64,000 nt of DNA from an uncultured Bacteroidales bacterium. Lineage in GTDB: Bacteria; Bacteroidota; Bacteroidia; Bacteroidales; P3. The stretch spans positions 1 to 64,000 of the forward strand of contig ONFR01000008.1 of the NCBI GenBank assembly GCA_900317125.1. Direction: 5' to 3'. Every line of letters begins with the position of its first letter. The first letter of the stretch is position 1. The notes below the pieces were generated by a model. It was not told the origin of the DNA and made no database searches. It saw only the letters and a program-made list of their open reading frames with translations. Of the stretch, positions 40,729-49,869 are shown piece by piece. The position numbers were made by a program, and so were the translations under genes.

Positions 40729-43146
40729 TTAGAAATAGAGGGTGTAGGCCACCGAGGGGAGAATGGGGAAGATGGAAAGTTGGACAAGTGCGCGGCTGTA
40801 GCCTTGGTAAGAATATTGCCGACTGGTGTAGGTGAGGTAGGGGTTCTGGTGGTTATAGAGATTGTAGACGCTGATATTGATGGTACGGTGGAATGGCTTG
40901 CGTTTGAACTGACGGTGGAAGTTCACACTCACATCGGCGCGATGGTAATTGGGCATGCGGAAGTTGTTGCGGCTGTCTACGTGCGAGAGTGAGCTGGAAC
41001 GTGCGTTGCCGGTGTAGGTATTGGGGTCGTCGGAGGCGACGGGGTATTTCTGCATGGCAAGGGTTGCGGTGTTGCCGGTGCTGAAGACCCAGGTGGCGCT
41101 GACGTCGAAGCGGTCGCTGAACTTATAGGTGAGGACAATGGAGATGTCGTGTCGGCGGTCGTATTTGGCCGGGAAGGGTTTCCCGTTGTTCAGCACCTGT
41201 CCTTCGCGGTTGAAGAGGTGCATGGTGCGGCTCCAGGTGTATGCCACCCAGCCAGTGAGCTGGCCAAAGGTGCGCTGGGCAAGGAACTCGACACCGTAGG
41301 TCCATCCGTCACCCATGTAGACAAGGTCTTCCCACCCTTCGGAAGTGCCGAAGGAGGTGGCGCCATCGCGGTATTCTATCAGGTTGCTCATCCGCTTGTA
41401 ATAGCCTTCCACCGAAAGGTCGACAACCAGGGGGATGGTGTAGAAGGCCCCTGCAGCGAACTGGTGGGCCGACATGGGCTTGATGCGGTCGGTGGCGGGA
41501 GCCCAGAGGTCGGTGGGCATGCTGACGCTGGTGGTGGAGAGCAGATGGAGATACTGCGACATATAGGCATATCCTACCTTGAAGGAGAGGTTCTCGCCCA
41601 GCAGGGCACGTCCCGAGACACGTGGCTGGATGGAGGGATAGAAGGTGTTTTGCACTGCAAAGCCACTGAGGTGCAGTCCGTAATTAATCTTGAATATGTC
41701 GTTAATGCTCCAGTCATCTTCGACAAAGGCGACAATCTCGCCTGCCAGGACGGTGTCCTCATTGATGGTGGAGTCCATCTTGAAAGCATCGTTCATCTGA
41801 ATCTGGTCGTAGTAGTCGATGCTGCCGCTGGCTACGGTGGGCTGGAACCAATGCTGCGTGTAGTAGGTGCCGAAGCTTACATTGTGGTCGGGGCTGGGAG
41901 CGTAGGAGAAGTCCAGCCGTCCGGTGAGGTCTTTGACGGTGGAGAGGTAGTTGCCCTTGATGGTGGACACCTGTTCCGAACCGTCGGCAAGGATGGCGTC
42001 CTTCTCTATGCCCACCACCATTTTGTTGAAGTATTGGGTATAGGAGGCGGTGAGGTCCATGAAGAGCTTGGGTGTCAGCATGTAGTTCCACCGCAGACCT
42101 CCTACGATGTTGCCCCAGTTGTTCTTGTAGTCGAGATATTGGTCTTCCGACAGGCTGCTCTCGGTGCGCACTTTGGTATAGGCGTCGTCGTCGCCCAAAT
42201 AGAAAGAGGCATAGAGACGGCTACGGTCGGACAGCTTGTGAGTCAATTTGCCGTTGATGTCGTAGAAATAATAGCCTGCGGAGAGTTTGGACTTGCCGTC
42301 CACATCCAATGCAAGCTTGCGCACCAGCGGCTGCAGGAGGAAGTCGGCGTATGTGCGCCGTGCCGACACGCAGAAGGTGGTGCGTTCTTTCACGATGGGA
42401 CCTTCAACATTGAGCTTGGCGGAGATAAAGCCTATCGAGGCATTGCCGTGGATGTGCTTGTCGTTACCGTTGTTGGTGGTCACGTCGAGCACACTCGACA
42501 ATCTTCCGCCAAAGCGTGAGGGGAAGCTGCCTTTATACAGCGTGACGTTCTTCACCGCGTCGGCATTGAAGGCGGAGAAGAAACCGCCCAGGTGGTTCAC
42601 ATTGTACAGGGGGATGCCGTCGAGGAGGAAGAGGTTCTCGTCGGGGCCACCGCCGCGCACGTACATGCCGCCGGTGCCTTCATTGCCGCTCTGCACTCCG
42701 GGGAGGAGCTGGATGGCTTTGATGATGTCGGCTTCGCCGAAAAGCACGGGGACGGACTTGATTTGCTCCACGGGAATCTCGATGGCACTCATCTGCGACG
42801 ACTCGCGCGAGTTGATGCGCTGGGCTTTCACCACCACTTCTTTCAGCTGGATGCTTGGATGGAGTGCATAGTTGCGGCTGGTGTTGCTGTTCAGGGGGAC
42901 GGTGTCGTGCACCGTTACATATCCCACATAGGACACCCTCAGCCGGGCCTCCTTTCCTTTCAGCGTCAGCGAGAACCGGCCGTTGGCGTCGGTGGTCGTC
43001 CCCTTTCCGCTGCCCGATTCGAACACGGTGGCACCAATCAAGGTTTCGCCAGTGGTGTGGTCTGTCACGGTGCCGCTGACGGTGTGTTGCGCCAACAGCA
43101 TTACAGGGCAGAGCAGTAGACAGAACAAGAACAATTGTCTTCGCAT
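40729..43146 (-). CDS. TonB-dependent receptor with carboxypeptidase-like domain
   Basis: This is an 805-residue outer-membrane receptor. The signal MRRQLFLFCLLLCPVMLLAQ precedes a carboxypeptidase D regulatory domain (HTVSGTVTDHTTGETLIGAT to VSYVGYVTVHD, about 22-100). The plug domain has AIQLLPGVQSG, GGMYVRGGGPDENLFLLDGI and FPSRFGGRLSSVLDV. The rest is a 22-strand barrel (FKIGYAYMSQYLHLL-type strands). The gene partners with the DUF4249 lipoprotein downstream. Its start overlaps the end of folK by 46 bp. Confidence 0.93.
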   Translation of the reverse strand: MRRQLFLFCLLLCPVMLLAQHTVSGTVTDHTTGETLIGATVFESGSGKGTTTDANGRFSLTLKGKEARLRVSYVGYVTVHDTVPLNSNTSRNYALHPSIQLKEVVVKAQRINSRESSQMSAIEIPVEQIKSVPVLFGEADIIKAIQLLPGVQSGNEGTGGMYVRGGGPDENLFLLDGIPLYNVNHLGGFFSAFNADAVKNVTLYKGSFPSRFGGRLSSVLDVTTNNGNDKHIHGNASIGFISAKLNVEGPIVKERTTFCVSARRTYADFLLQPLVRKLALDVDGKSKLSAGYYFYDINGKLTHKLSDRSRLYASFYLGDDDAYTKVRTESSLSEDQYLDYKNNWGNIVGGLRWNYMLTPKLFMDLTASYTQYFNKMVVGIEKDAILADGSEQVSTIKGNYLSTVKDLTGRLDFSYAPSPDHNVSFGTYYTQHWFQPTVASGSIDYYDQIQMNDAFKMDSTINEDTVLAGEIVAFVEDDWSINDIFKINYGLHLSGFAVQNTFYPSIQPRVSGRALLGENLSFKVGYAYMSQYLHLLSTTSVSMPTDLWAPATDRIKPMSAHQFAAGAFYTIPLVVDLSVEGYYKRMSNLIEYRDGATSFGTSEGWEDLVYMGDGWTYGVEFLAQRTFGQLTGWVAYTWSRTMHLFNREGQVLNNGKPFPAKYDRRHDISIVLTYKFSDRFDVSATWVFSTGNTATLAMQKYPVASDDPNTYTGNARSSSLSHVDSRNNFRMPNYHRADVSVNFHRQFKRKPFHRTINISVYNLYNHQNPYLTYTSRQYSYQGYSRALVQLSIFPILPSVAYTLYF

Positions 43147-43628
43147 ATAGATAATAATTGTGAAATGGTCTTTTTCAAAACAGGATGCACCGTGTCGTGT
43201 GCAATGTCGCAGAGCGGTTGCAGCACAAAACGGCGCTGATGCATACGCGGGTGGGGGATGGTCAGGTCGGGTGAGGAAATCACTTCTTCGTCGAACAGGA
43301 TAAGGTCAATGTCTATCGGACGGCTGGAATACACCCGTTTCGTATCGGAAGGGAGGGCGTCGCCTTTCCGCTGGCGTCCCAGTTCCTTTTCGATGGCAAG
43401 GCACTCCAGCAGGCAGTCATGGGCGCTGAGGCTTGTCTCCACATGCAGGGCCATGTTCAGAAAAGGCTGAGTGTCCTTTTGGTCGAATGTCCCCCAGGGT
43501 GCGGTCTCATATAGCTGTGAACAACCGACAACAGACCCGACACGTTGCCGTATCAGGTCTGTTGCCTGTTGCAACAGGGCTTTGCGGTCGCCCTGGTTGC
43601 CTCCTATCAGCAGATAGAGGGATGACAT
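43101..43628 (-). CDS. folK: 6-hydroxymethyl-7,8-dihydropterin pyrophosphokinase
   Basis: This 175-residue folate-pathway kinase transfers pyrophosphate from ATP to hydroxymethyldihydropterin. The start at 43628 (MSSLYLLIGGNQGDRKALLQ) is chosen because an upstream in-frame ATG adds a non-family tail. Motifs are NQGDR, YETAPWG, QPFLNMA, ELGRQRKGD and RPIDIDLILFD, the last being the canonical R-x-(I/L)-D-(I/L)-D-L signature. The HPR motif is HPRMHQRRFVL. Its 3' end overlaps the TonB-receptor start by 46 bp. Confidence 0.96.
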   Translation of the reverse strand: MSSLYLLIGGNQGDRKALLQQATDLIRQRVGSVVGCSQLYETAPWGTFDQKDTQPFLNMALHVETSLSAHDCLLECLAIEKELGRQRKGDALPSDTKRVYSSRPIDIDLILFDEEVISSPDLTIPHPRMHQRRFVLQPLCDIAHDTVHPVLKKTISQLLSICEDNCSCSVYCSAL

Positions 43629-43663
43629 TACTTTGTTTGTGCTTGAATGTTCAAGTGGCACGA

Positions 43664-45169
43664 TTAACCGCAGTGGATGAAAGATTCAACGAGTTCCAGA
43701 ATCTTGTGCGGGTTGGTGCCGATTTCAGCGCGGAGGGTGCGGTCGTTGTAAGAGCGCAGCTCCTTCAGTATGCCGTCGATCAGAGCGGGGGCAAAAATGC
43801 CCTTCTCCTCGTAGATGGCACGGTCGCGCTCCAGTATGTCGGCGCTCGCTGCGCAGCTGTCGGGCAGCACGTCGAGACGACTGAGGACATCCTCGTGCTC
43901 AAAAATGTTCACGCTCACATAGCGGTCTTTGGCATACTGCACAGCGTTCTCCATCTCGAAGCCGTGACGTGCGGCGACAGTCATGCCGGCCAGCAGCAGG
44001 TAGACGTTGGCGCTGCCGTCGGGGGTACGCAGCTCGATGGTCTGTTTGTAGCTGAAGTCCACAGCCTCGTCCTTCTCCAGCGGGTTGCAGTGGGCCATCA
44101 TGTTGCCGCTGCCCTTGGTCCAGCCCAGCGGCACACGCACCATGGCACTGCGGTTGCGGTCGCCCCAGCAGATGTTGGTGGGAGCTTCCTGGTGAGGCAC
44201 CAGACGGAAATAGCTGGTGGGGTTGGTGTCGCCGAAAGCAGTGAGCGAACCGGCCAGATTCAGAATACCGGCAATGGCCTTGTGGGCCACCTCGGTAAGT
44301 CCGTTCTCGCCAATGTACATGTTCTTGCCGTCCTTGGTGATGCGGGTGTGGATATGCATGCCGCTGCCGGCCTTGCCCACGGTAATCTTCGGGGCGAAGG
44401 TGACGGTGATGCCGTACTGGTAACCCAGTGTGCGCATAATCCATTTGGCTATCACCAGCTGGTCGGCGGCATCCTCCAGGGTGGTGGGCAGGAACTCGAT
44501 TTCGTTCTGCTCATACATCAGGTCGTCCACGCTGAAGTTGCCCACCTCGCTGTGGCCGTATTTAATCAGGCCGCCGCATTCGGCAATCAGTTTCATGGCT
44601 TCGGTGCGGAAGTTCTCAAACTTGCAGAAAGGTGTCGAGGCATGGTATCCGCGCTGGTCGGCGGTCAGGTACTGCTCCTCCTTAGGTGCGATGACGTAAT
44701 ACTCCAGCTCGCCCATCACCTCAAACTCCATGCCGCCGGTGGTCTCTCGGAAAGCCTTGCCGGCCTTGGCCAGGGTGTACTCGGGAGCCATGTCGAACGG
44801 CTCGCCGTCCTTGGTGTAGAAATTGCAAAGGATGTCAAGAGTGGGAATGTCGGCAAATGGGTCGATAAATGCCGTGCGGAAACGCGGAATGACATACAGG
44901 TCGCTGCTCCCAGCCTCCAGGAAGGGGAACAGGCTGCTGCCGTCCACACGCTCGCCGCTGGTCAGAATCTCGTCGGCGTGCTCCATGCTGTTGATGACAA
45001 AATTCAGCGTTTTCAGCCGTCCGTCATACGCCATGTAGCGGAACTTGATCATCTCTATTTCAAACTCCTCGATGACCTTGAGGATATCAGCTTTGGTGAA
45101 TTCGCACATGGGTTTCTGCAGAAACTGCACCAAGCGGTTGGGATTGTGTTTTAACTGGTCTTGTTTCAT
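43664..45169 (-). CDS. glnA: Glutamine synthetase
   Basis: This 501-residue ammonium-assimilating enzyme is chosen from ATG 45169 (MKQDQLKHNPNRLVQFL). The N-terminal beta-grasp domain has IKFRYMAYDGRLKTLNFVIN. The catalytic domain shows MEFEVMGELEYYV, the metal and ATP region AGSGMHIHTRI, the LNPTSYFRLVPHQEAP-like stretch, and the NRSAMVRVP motif. An insert SVDDLMYEQNEIEF and the family's KYGHSEVG region are present. It is of the ~500-residue group common in Bacteroidota and shares a palindromic divergent promoter region with the M24 peptidase. Confidence 0.92.
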   Translation of the reverse strand: MKQDQLKHNPNRLVQFLQKPMCEFTKADILKVIEEFEIEMIKFRYMAYDGRLKTLNFVINSMEHADEILTSGERVDGSSLFPFLEAGSSDLYVIPRFRTAFIDPFADIPTLDILCNFYTKDGEPFDMAPEYTLAKAGKAFRETTGGMEFEVMGELEYYVIAPKEEQYLTADQRGYHASTPFCKFENFRTEAMKLIAECGGLIKYGHSEVGNFSVDDLMYEQNEIEFLPTTLEDAADQLVIAKWIMRTLGYQYGITVTFAPKITVGKAGSGMHIHTRITKDGKNMYIGENGLTEVAHKAIAGILNLAGSLTAFGDTNPTSYFRLVPHQEAPTNICWGDRNRSAMVRVPLGWTKGSGNMMAHCNPLEKDEAVDFSYKQTIELRTPDGSANVYLLLAGMTVAARHGFEMENAVQYAKDRYVSVNIFEHEDVLSRLDVLPDSCAASADILERDRAIYEEKGIFAPALIDGILKELRSYNDRTLRAEIGTNPHKILELVESFIHCG

Positions 45170-45195
45170 ATTGGAAATTATTTTCAATTGGGACT

Positions 45196-45226
45196 GCAAA
45201 GATACAAAAAAAATTCGTATCTTTGC
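45196..45226. promoter_or_regulatory. Overlapping divergent -7 boxes forming a perfect inverted repeat
   Basis: GCAAAGATAC (45196-45205) and GTATCTTTGC (45217-45226) are exact inverted repeats 11 bp apart. The left arm is the minus-strand -7 box of the glutamine synthetase gene, and the right arm the plus-strand -7 box of the M24 gene. The two -7 boxes are thus mirror images and could compete or share an operator. Confidence 0.7.
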
Positions 45227-45251
45227 ATTCTCAAACAAAAATAATTTCATT

Positions 45252-46640
45252 ATGTTTAAAAAGGAAACTTATATCGCTCGCCGTGAACAGTTACGCAAGG
45301 ACGTAGGCCACGGTCTTATCATCATTCAAGGCAACCACGAAGCCTCCTGCAACTACCCCGACAACACCTATTGGTTCCGTCAGGATAGTACGTTTCTCTA
45401 TTTCTTCGGACTCCAGCGCGAGGACCTGATTGGTGTCCTCGACTGCGACAACGGGAAAGACTATCTTTTTGCCAACGATTACGACATCGACGATGTCATC
45501 TGGACAGGCCCGCTGCCCAGCGTCAAAGAACTTGCCGCCAGTGTGGGCGTGGAGAATAGTGGCGATCTCGCCGCCCTCCAGACCCTTTGTACCAAGACCA
45601 TCGGCGAGGCTCGCCGTATCCATTACCTGCCACCCTACCGCGCCGACAACCAGCGTCAGCTCAGTCTGCTGCTCGGCTATAAATTCGACGCTGTGAAGAA
45701 CTACGCCTCCATGGAGCTCATCCTGGCCTGCGTCAAGCAGCGCAGCATCAAGAGCGCCGAGGAAATCGAGGAAATCGAGAAGGCCATCGCCACCGCCTAC
45801 AACATGCATGTGGGGGCAATGAAGATGGCCATGCCCGGACGTTATGAATACGAGCTGGCTGGCTTCATGCAGGGCGAGGCCTGGAAAGGCAACGGCCCCG
45901 TTTCCTTCCCCGTCATCATGACTATCCACGGCGAGACCCTCCACAACCACAATCACAACCACAAACTCGAGCTCGGACGTATGCTCGTCATGGACGCAGG
46001 CTGCGAAACCCCGATGAGCTACTGCTCCGACATCACCCGTTCGGTGCCCGTGGGAGGCCGTTTCGACGACCGCCAGAAGGCCATCTATCAGATTGTCCTC
46101 GACGCCAACCTCGAGGCCATCCGTGTCACCCGTCCCGGCATCACCTATCAGGAAGTCCACACCGCCGCCAGTCGTGTGCTGGCTCAGGGCTATAAAGACC
46201 TCGGCATCCTGCGCGGCAACCTCGACGACATCGTGGCCAACGGTGCCCACAGTCTCCTCATGCCCCACGGCCTCGGCCACATGATGGGCCTCGATGTCCA
46301 CGACATGGAGAACTACGGTCAGATTAATGTCGGCTACGACGACGAGACTCGCCCCAGCAGTCAGTTCGGTCTCGGCAGCCTCCGCTGCGGCCGCCGTCTG
46401 CAACCCGGCTTTGTCATCACCGACGAGCCCGGCTGCTACTTCATCCCCGCCCTCATCGACCAGTGGCATGCGCAGGGCACCAACAAGGACTATATCAACT
46501 TCGACGAGCTGGAGAAATGGAAAAACTTCGGCGGCATCCGCATCGAGGACGACATCCTCGTCACCGACAACGGCTGCCGTGTCCTCGGCAAGCCCATCCC
46601 CAAGACCATTGCCGAAATCGAGCAGACCATGAACAGCTGA
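45252..46640 (+). CDS. M24 family aminopeptidase P (Xaa-Pro peptidase)
   Basis: This 462-residue metallopeptidase removes N-terminal residues before proline. The N-terminal creatinase-like domain (MFKKETYIARREQLRKDVGHG) is followed by the pita-bread fold. Metal ligands are in VMDAGCETPMSYCSDITRS (two Asp), HGLGHMMGLDVHD (His), ITDEPGCYF (Glu) and GIRIEDDILVT (Glu). The start is ATG 45252, 22 bp after the -7 box. It has a clear hairpin terminator and no signal peptide, so it is cytosolic. Confidence 0.95.
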   Translation: MFKKETYIARREQLRKDVGHGLIIIQGNHEASCNYPDNTYWFRQDSTFLYFFGLQREDLIGVLDCDNGKDYLFANDYDIDDVIWTGPLPSVKELAASVGVENSGDLAALQTLCTKTIGEARRIHYLPPYRADNQRQLSLLLGYKFDAVKNYASMELILACVKQRSIKSAEEIEEIEKAIATAYNMHVGAMKMAMPGRYEYELAGFMQGEAWKGNGPVSFPVIMTIHGETLHNHNHNHKLELGRMLVMDAGCETPMSYCSDITRSVPVGGRFDDRQKAIYQIVLDANLEAIRVTRPGITYQEVHTAASRVLAQGYKDLGILRGNLDDIVANGAHSLLMPHGLGHMMGLDVHDMENYGQINVGYDDETRPSSQFGLGSLRCGRRLQPGFVITDEPGCYFIPALIDQWHAQGTNKDYINFDELEKWKNFGGIRIEDDILVTDNGCRVLGKPIPKTIAEIEQTMNS

Positions 46641-46662
46641 GCCATCCTCCGCTGAAATATCG

Positions 46663-46698
46663 AGGGGTGCCGTGCAAACATGTGCGGCACCCTTTTCC
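46663..46698 (+). terminator. Rho-independent terminator of the M24 peptidase gene
   Basis: GGGTGCCG (46665-46672) pairs with CGGCACCC (46685-46692), extended by weaker flanking pairs, and is followed by TTTTCCTT. Confidence 0.75.
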
Positions 46699-46770
46699 TT
46701 GTTCTGCCTACCCTCCCTGCGCCGTGGAGCGGCAACGTTTTCCCCTCGCTACGGAGAGGGGCCGTTCAGT

Positions 46771-46840
46771 CCTGCATCGTTAAAGTATCGTTATAGCATC
46801 GTTACTCGAAATGATAACGGAAAACGATACGAGAAGCAGG
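46771..46840. repeat. Palindromic element made of 11-bp units, copy C
   Basis: Three tandem 11-mers GCATCGTTAAA, GTATCGTTATA, GCATCGTTACT (46774-46806) form the left arm. The right arm read inverted is CCTGCTTCTCGTATCG... from 46840. Both arms begin CCTGC at the outer end. The perfect inner pair is GTATCGTT/AACGATAC. It shares the exact 16-mer AACGATGCTATAACGA with copy A. Confidence 0.65.
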
Positions 46841-46942
46841 CAGCATCGAGCCGAGATTGAACGACCCAAGTGGGGTTAACCTAAATCGGTCATTAGGCAG
46901 ACTTTTCAATCAATCTTGGTCTCGGCAGAGCAAGCAAAAGGG

Positions 46943-47884
46943 TCAGCAGCCGTGCCGGTCGCAGTGGGAGGCGGTGGTCTCCAGCTCCAGTGTGCTGTGG
47001 GCGATGCCTTGGGTGGCAAGCATGGTTTTGATGGCATGGGTGGTGTCGTCGAGAAGGGTGATGTCGGCGATGACGATGTGGGCGGTAAGAGCCGTCTCGG
47101 TGGTGCTGATGGGCCAGATGTGGATATGGTGCACATCGAGCACGCCTTCGGTCCGGCGCATCATGTCGGCGATGCTGTCGGGGTCGATGTCCTCAGGCAC
47201 GGCATCGACGCTCATGCGCAGGCTTTCGGCCAACAGCTGCCATGTCGAGACAAGTATCACCACAGCGATGACAAGACCGATAATAGGGTCGATGACTGTC
47301 CATCCCGTGTAGGTGATGACAATGCCCGAAACCACCACTCCGGCAGATACGAGCGTGTCGGCCAGCATGTGGAGGAAGGCACCGCGGGTGTTGATGTCGT
47401 GCTGCTTGCGCGAGAGCATCCACGCAGTGAACCCGTTGACGACGATGGCCACAGCCGCTGTCCAGGTGACAAGCAGGCCGTTGACGGGTACGGGGTGGGA
47501 GAATTTGTGGATGCTTTCCACCACGATTCCCCCAACGGCAACAAGGAGGATGATGGCGTTGAGCAGCGAGATGAGGACGGAACTCTTGCGGTAGCCGTAG
47601 GTGAAACGTTTGGTGGCATGGGTGTGCGACAGCTTCAGTGCCACCATGGCGAGTAGCAGGCAGAAGACGTCGCTGAGGTTGTGTCCTGCATCGGAGAGCA
47701 GACCCATGGAGTGCCCGACGATGCCTGCCACGGCTTCGGCGGCCACGAAGAGCAGGTTGATGACGATGGCCACGGTGTAGATAGTCCCCATCTGGGCGGG
47801 GTCGGCATGGTGGTGATGGTGGCCTGCATGATGGCCGTGGTGGTGAGCGTCGTGGTTATCTGAATGATTGTGATTGTGTTGCAT
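46943..47884 (-). CDS. Cation diffusion facilitator (CDF) transporter
   Basis: This is a 313-residue inner-membrane divalent metal exporter (Zn, Co or Cd type), starting MQHNHNHSDNHDAHHHGHHA at 47884. The His-rich N-terminus (about 1-27) is typical of metal-sensing CDF proteins. The transmembrane core has MGLLSDAGHNLSDVF with the HxxxD metal site (His-Asn-Leu-Ser-Asp), and FLHMLADTLVSAGV with the second HxxxD site. The C-terminal ferredoxin-like domain has VHHIHIWPI. The -7 box and a TTG 20 bp upstream of it support the promoter. Confidence 0.92.
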   Translation of the reverse strand: MQHNHNHSDNHDAHHHGHHAGHHHHHADPAQMGTIYTVAIVINLLFVAAEAVAGIVGHSMGLLSDAGHNLSDVFCLLLAMVALKLSHTHATKRFTYGYRKSSVLISLLNAIILLVAVGGIVVESIHKFSHPVPVNGLLVTWTAAVAIVVNGFTAWMLSRKQHDINTRGAFLHMLADTLVSAGVVVSGIVITYTGWTVIDPIIGLVIAVVILVSTWQLLAESLRMSVDAVPEDIDPDSIADMMRRTEGVLDVHHIHIWPISTTETALTAHIVIADITLLDDTTHAIKTMLATQGIAHSTLELETTASHCDRHGC

Positions 47885-47910
47885 GATATGTGATGTTTTA
47901 GATTCTTCTG

Positions 47911-47941
47911 CAAAGATAGGTATTATCTCAAATGTGCCCAA
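47911..47941 (-). promoter_or_regulatory. Promoter of the CDF transporter gene
   Basis: On the minus strand TATCTTTG (CAAAGATA at 47911-47918) lies 26 bp from the start codon, with a TTG (47939-47941) 20 bp upstream, close to the Bacteroidota consensus. Confidence 0.65.
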
Positions 47942-48144
47942 TCACTAATAGTGGCTATTTTTTGCCGAAATGTATTGAACGGTGACAGACTGCGGGGTAA
48001 CAAAAACGTAACAATTATTTAACGGTATCGCAACTGCAATAAGGGGAGAAGATGGTAATTTTGTGGCCAGTTACAGCCTGCCACTTATTAATGGATAGTG
48101 TTGATACTGCATTAAATAGATTATAAACAAGAAAACAAGTAAAG

Positions 48145-49869
48145 ATGAGTTTCTCCGATATTCTTATCGTGATTATCAATTTTGCCGGAGCATTGGCTGT
48201 GTTCCTTTTCGGCATGAAGCTGATGAGCGAGGGTCTGCAAAAGTTCGCCGGCAACAAGATGCGCGCCATTATGGGCAAGGTGACAGGAAGTCCGTTCCGT
48301 GGCATCTTGACAGGTGCCGCAGTGACAACGGTGATACAGTCGTCGTCTGCCACTACGGTGATGGTGGTGTCGTTTGTGAATGCCGGACTGTTGTCGTTGG
48401 GCGGGGCCATCGCCGTCATTATGGGCGCCAATATCGGCACCACGGTCACAGCGTGGATTATCACGCTCTTTGGCCTCGGCGAGAGCGACAGCGCTTTCAG
48501 CCTGCCCATGCTGCTGGGTGCCATTGCACTGCTGTTTATGTTCGTCAAGCGCGACAAGCTACGTTCCATAGGCGAGTTCATCATTGGTTTGGCGTTGTTG
48601 CTGGTGGGCATGGGCTTGCTGCAGCAGGCAATGCCTAATCTTGAAGAGTACCCCGAGTTCCTGGAGACGCTGGCACGCCTGTCGGCTTACGGCTTCTGGT
48701 CTATCCTTATCTTCGTGGTTGTGGGCGCGCTGTTGACCTGTCTGGTGCAGGCGTCGGCGGCCATGATGGCCATCACGCTGGTGATGTGTTACAACGGATG
48801 GATTGGATTGGATGCCGCCGTGGCCTTGGTGATGGGTCAGAACATCGGAACAACCATTACGGCCAACATTGCAGCGATGGTGGCGAACACCAACGGTAAA
48901 CGTGCCGCAAGGGCGCATCTGGTGTTCAATGTGGTGGGTGTGGTGCTCACGCTTATCGTCTATCAACCAATCTTGTCGCTCATTGCCAACATCACCGAGG
49001 GTATTGCCGGCAGCAATCCCTACACCCCTGTAGGTGCCGAGGGCTATGCCCCGGGTGCGATACCTCTGGCTTTGTCGCTCTTCCACACCTTCTTCAACGT
49101 GGTCAACACCTTTGTTCTGGCTTGGTTCATTCCCGTGATTATCCGCATTGTCAACTGGCTGGTGAAAGAGAAGCCCGAGGACGAGGAGTATGTGTATAAA
49201 CTGAAGTATATCAGCAGTTGGATGAACACGGCCGAAATCAACATGAAGGCGGCGGAGCGCGAAATCACCGAGTTCTCCAAGCGGGTGCTGCGCATGTATA
49301 CCTTCCTGCCCGGCCTGCGTGTGGCCAAGGACGACGCCGAGTTTGAAAACATTGTGGAGCGGATTGAGAAATACGAGGCTATCACCGACCAGATGGAGAT
49401 GGAGATAGCCGAATACCTGACCCGCATAGCCGAGGGCGACCTCTCGCACCAGGGTTCGCTGCGTATCAGTGCCATGCTTTGCGTGGTTGATAATTTGGAG
49501 AGTATCGGCGACACCATCTATCAGATTGCCGCCACCCGCAAGAACAAGCGCGAGACGGCTGTCCATTTCGACCAGCATCTGAACGACAATCTGAGCCACA
49601 TGACCCAACTGGTGCAGCATGCCCTTGATATTATGGACGAGAACCTGAAGATGGACTATGATGCCATCGACATCGCCCCCGCCGAGGAGGCTGAAGAGGC
49701 CATCAACCGTTATCGCGACCAGCTGCGCGAAGAGCACCTCAATGCACTGAAGAAGGGCACTTACGACTTCGCCATAGGCAATGCCTACAGCAGCCTGTAT
49801 GCCCTGTATGAGAAGTTGGGCGACTATGTAATCAATATCAGTGAGGCCATCGTGGTGAAATACAAATGA
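48145..49869 (+). CDS. Na/Pi cotransporter family protein
   Basis: This 574-residue integral membrane protein belongs to the NptA/SLC34-like family, which couples phosphate uptake to Na+. The inverted repeat motifs are VIQSSSATTVMVVSF (about 63-77) and QASAAMMAITLVM (about 200-212), the family's Q-S-S-S signatures, with GANIGTTVTA and GQNIGTTITA following each. Eight or so transmembrane helices precede a C-terminal cytosolic PhoU-like helical domain (from about 350, EINMKAAEREITEFSKRVL). The stop overlaps the next start by 4 bp (ATGA). Confidence 0.92.
   Translation: MSFSDILIVIINFAGALAVFLFGMKLMSEGLQKFAGNKMRAIMGKVTGSPFRGILTGAAVTTVIQSSSATTVMVVSFVNAGLLSLGGAIAVIMGANIGTTVTAWIITLFGLGESDSAFSLPMLLGAIALLFMFVKRDKLRSIGEFIIGLALLLVGMGLLQQAMPNLEEYPEFLETLARLSAYGFWSILIFVVVGALLTCLVQASAAMMAITLVMCYNGWIGLDAAVALVMGQNIGTTITANIAAMVANTNGKRAARAHLVFNVVGVVLTLIVYQPILSLIANITEGIAGSNPYTPVGAEGYAPGAIPLALSLFHTFFNVVNTFVLAWFIPVIIRIVNWLVKEKPEDEEYVYKLKYISSWMNTAEINMKAAEREITEFSKRVLRMYTFLPGLRVAKDDAEFENIVERIEKYEAITDQMEMEIAEYLTRIAEGDLSHQGSLRISAMLCVVDNLESIGDTIYQIAATRKNKRETAVHFDQHLNDNLSHMTQLVQHALDIMDENLKMDYDAIDIAPAEEAEEAINRYRDQLREEHLNALKKGTYDFAIGNAYSSLYALYEKLGDYVINISEAIVVKYK

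Larger units (their letters stand above)
46641..46942. other. Intergenic region between convergent genes
   Basis: It contains the M24 terminator (46663-46698), the palindromic 11-bp-unit element copy C (46771-46840), and about 100 bp with no recognisable feature before the minus-strand CDF gene. Confidence 0.65.

Noticed and set aside
41149..42519. 456-codon plus-strand frame opposite the TonB receptor gene
   Set aside because: The receptor on the minus strand has plug and barrel motifs. This frame has no domain and no promoter.
43433..45154. 573-codon open frame on the plus strand opposite glutamine synthetase
   Set aside because: Glutamine synthetase motifs are unmistakable on the other strand. 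The translation here is low-complexity Val/Ala/Gly/His-rich.
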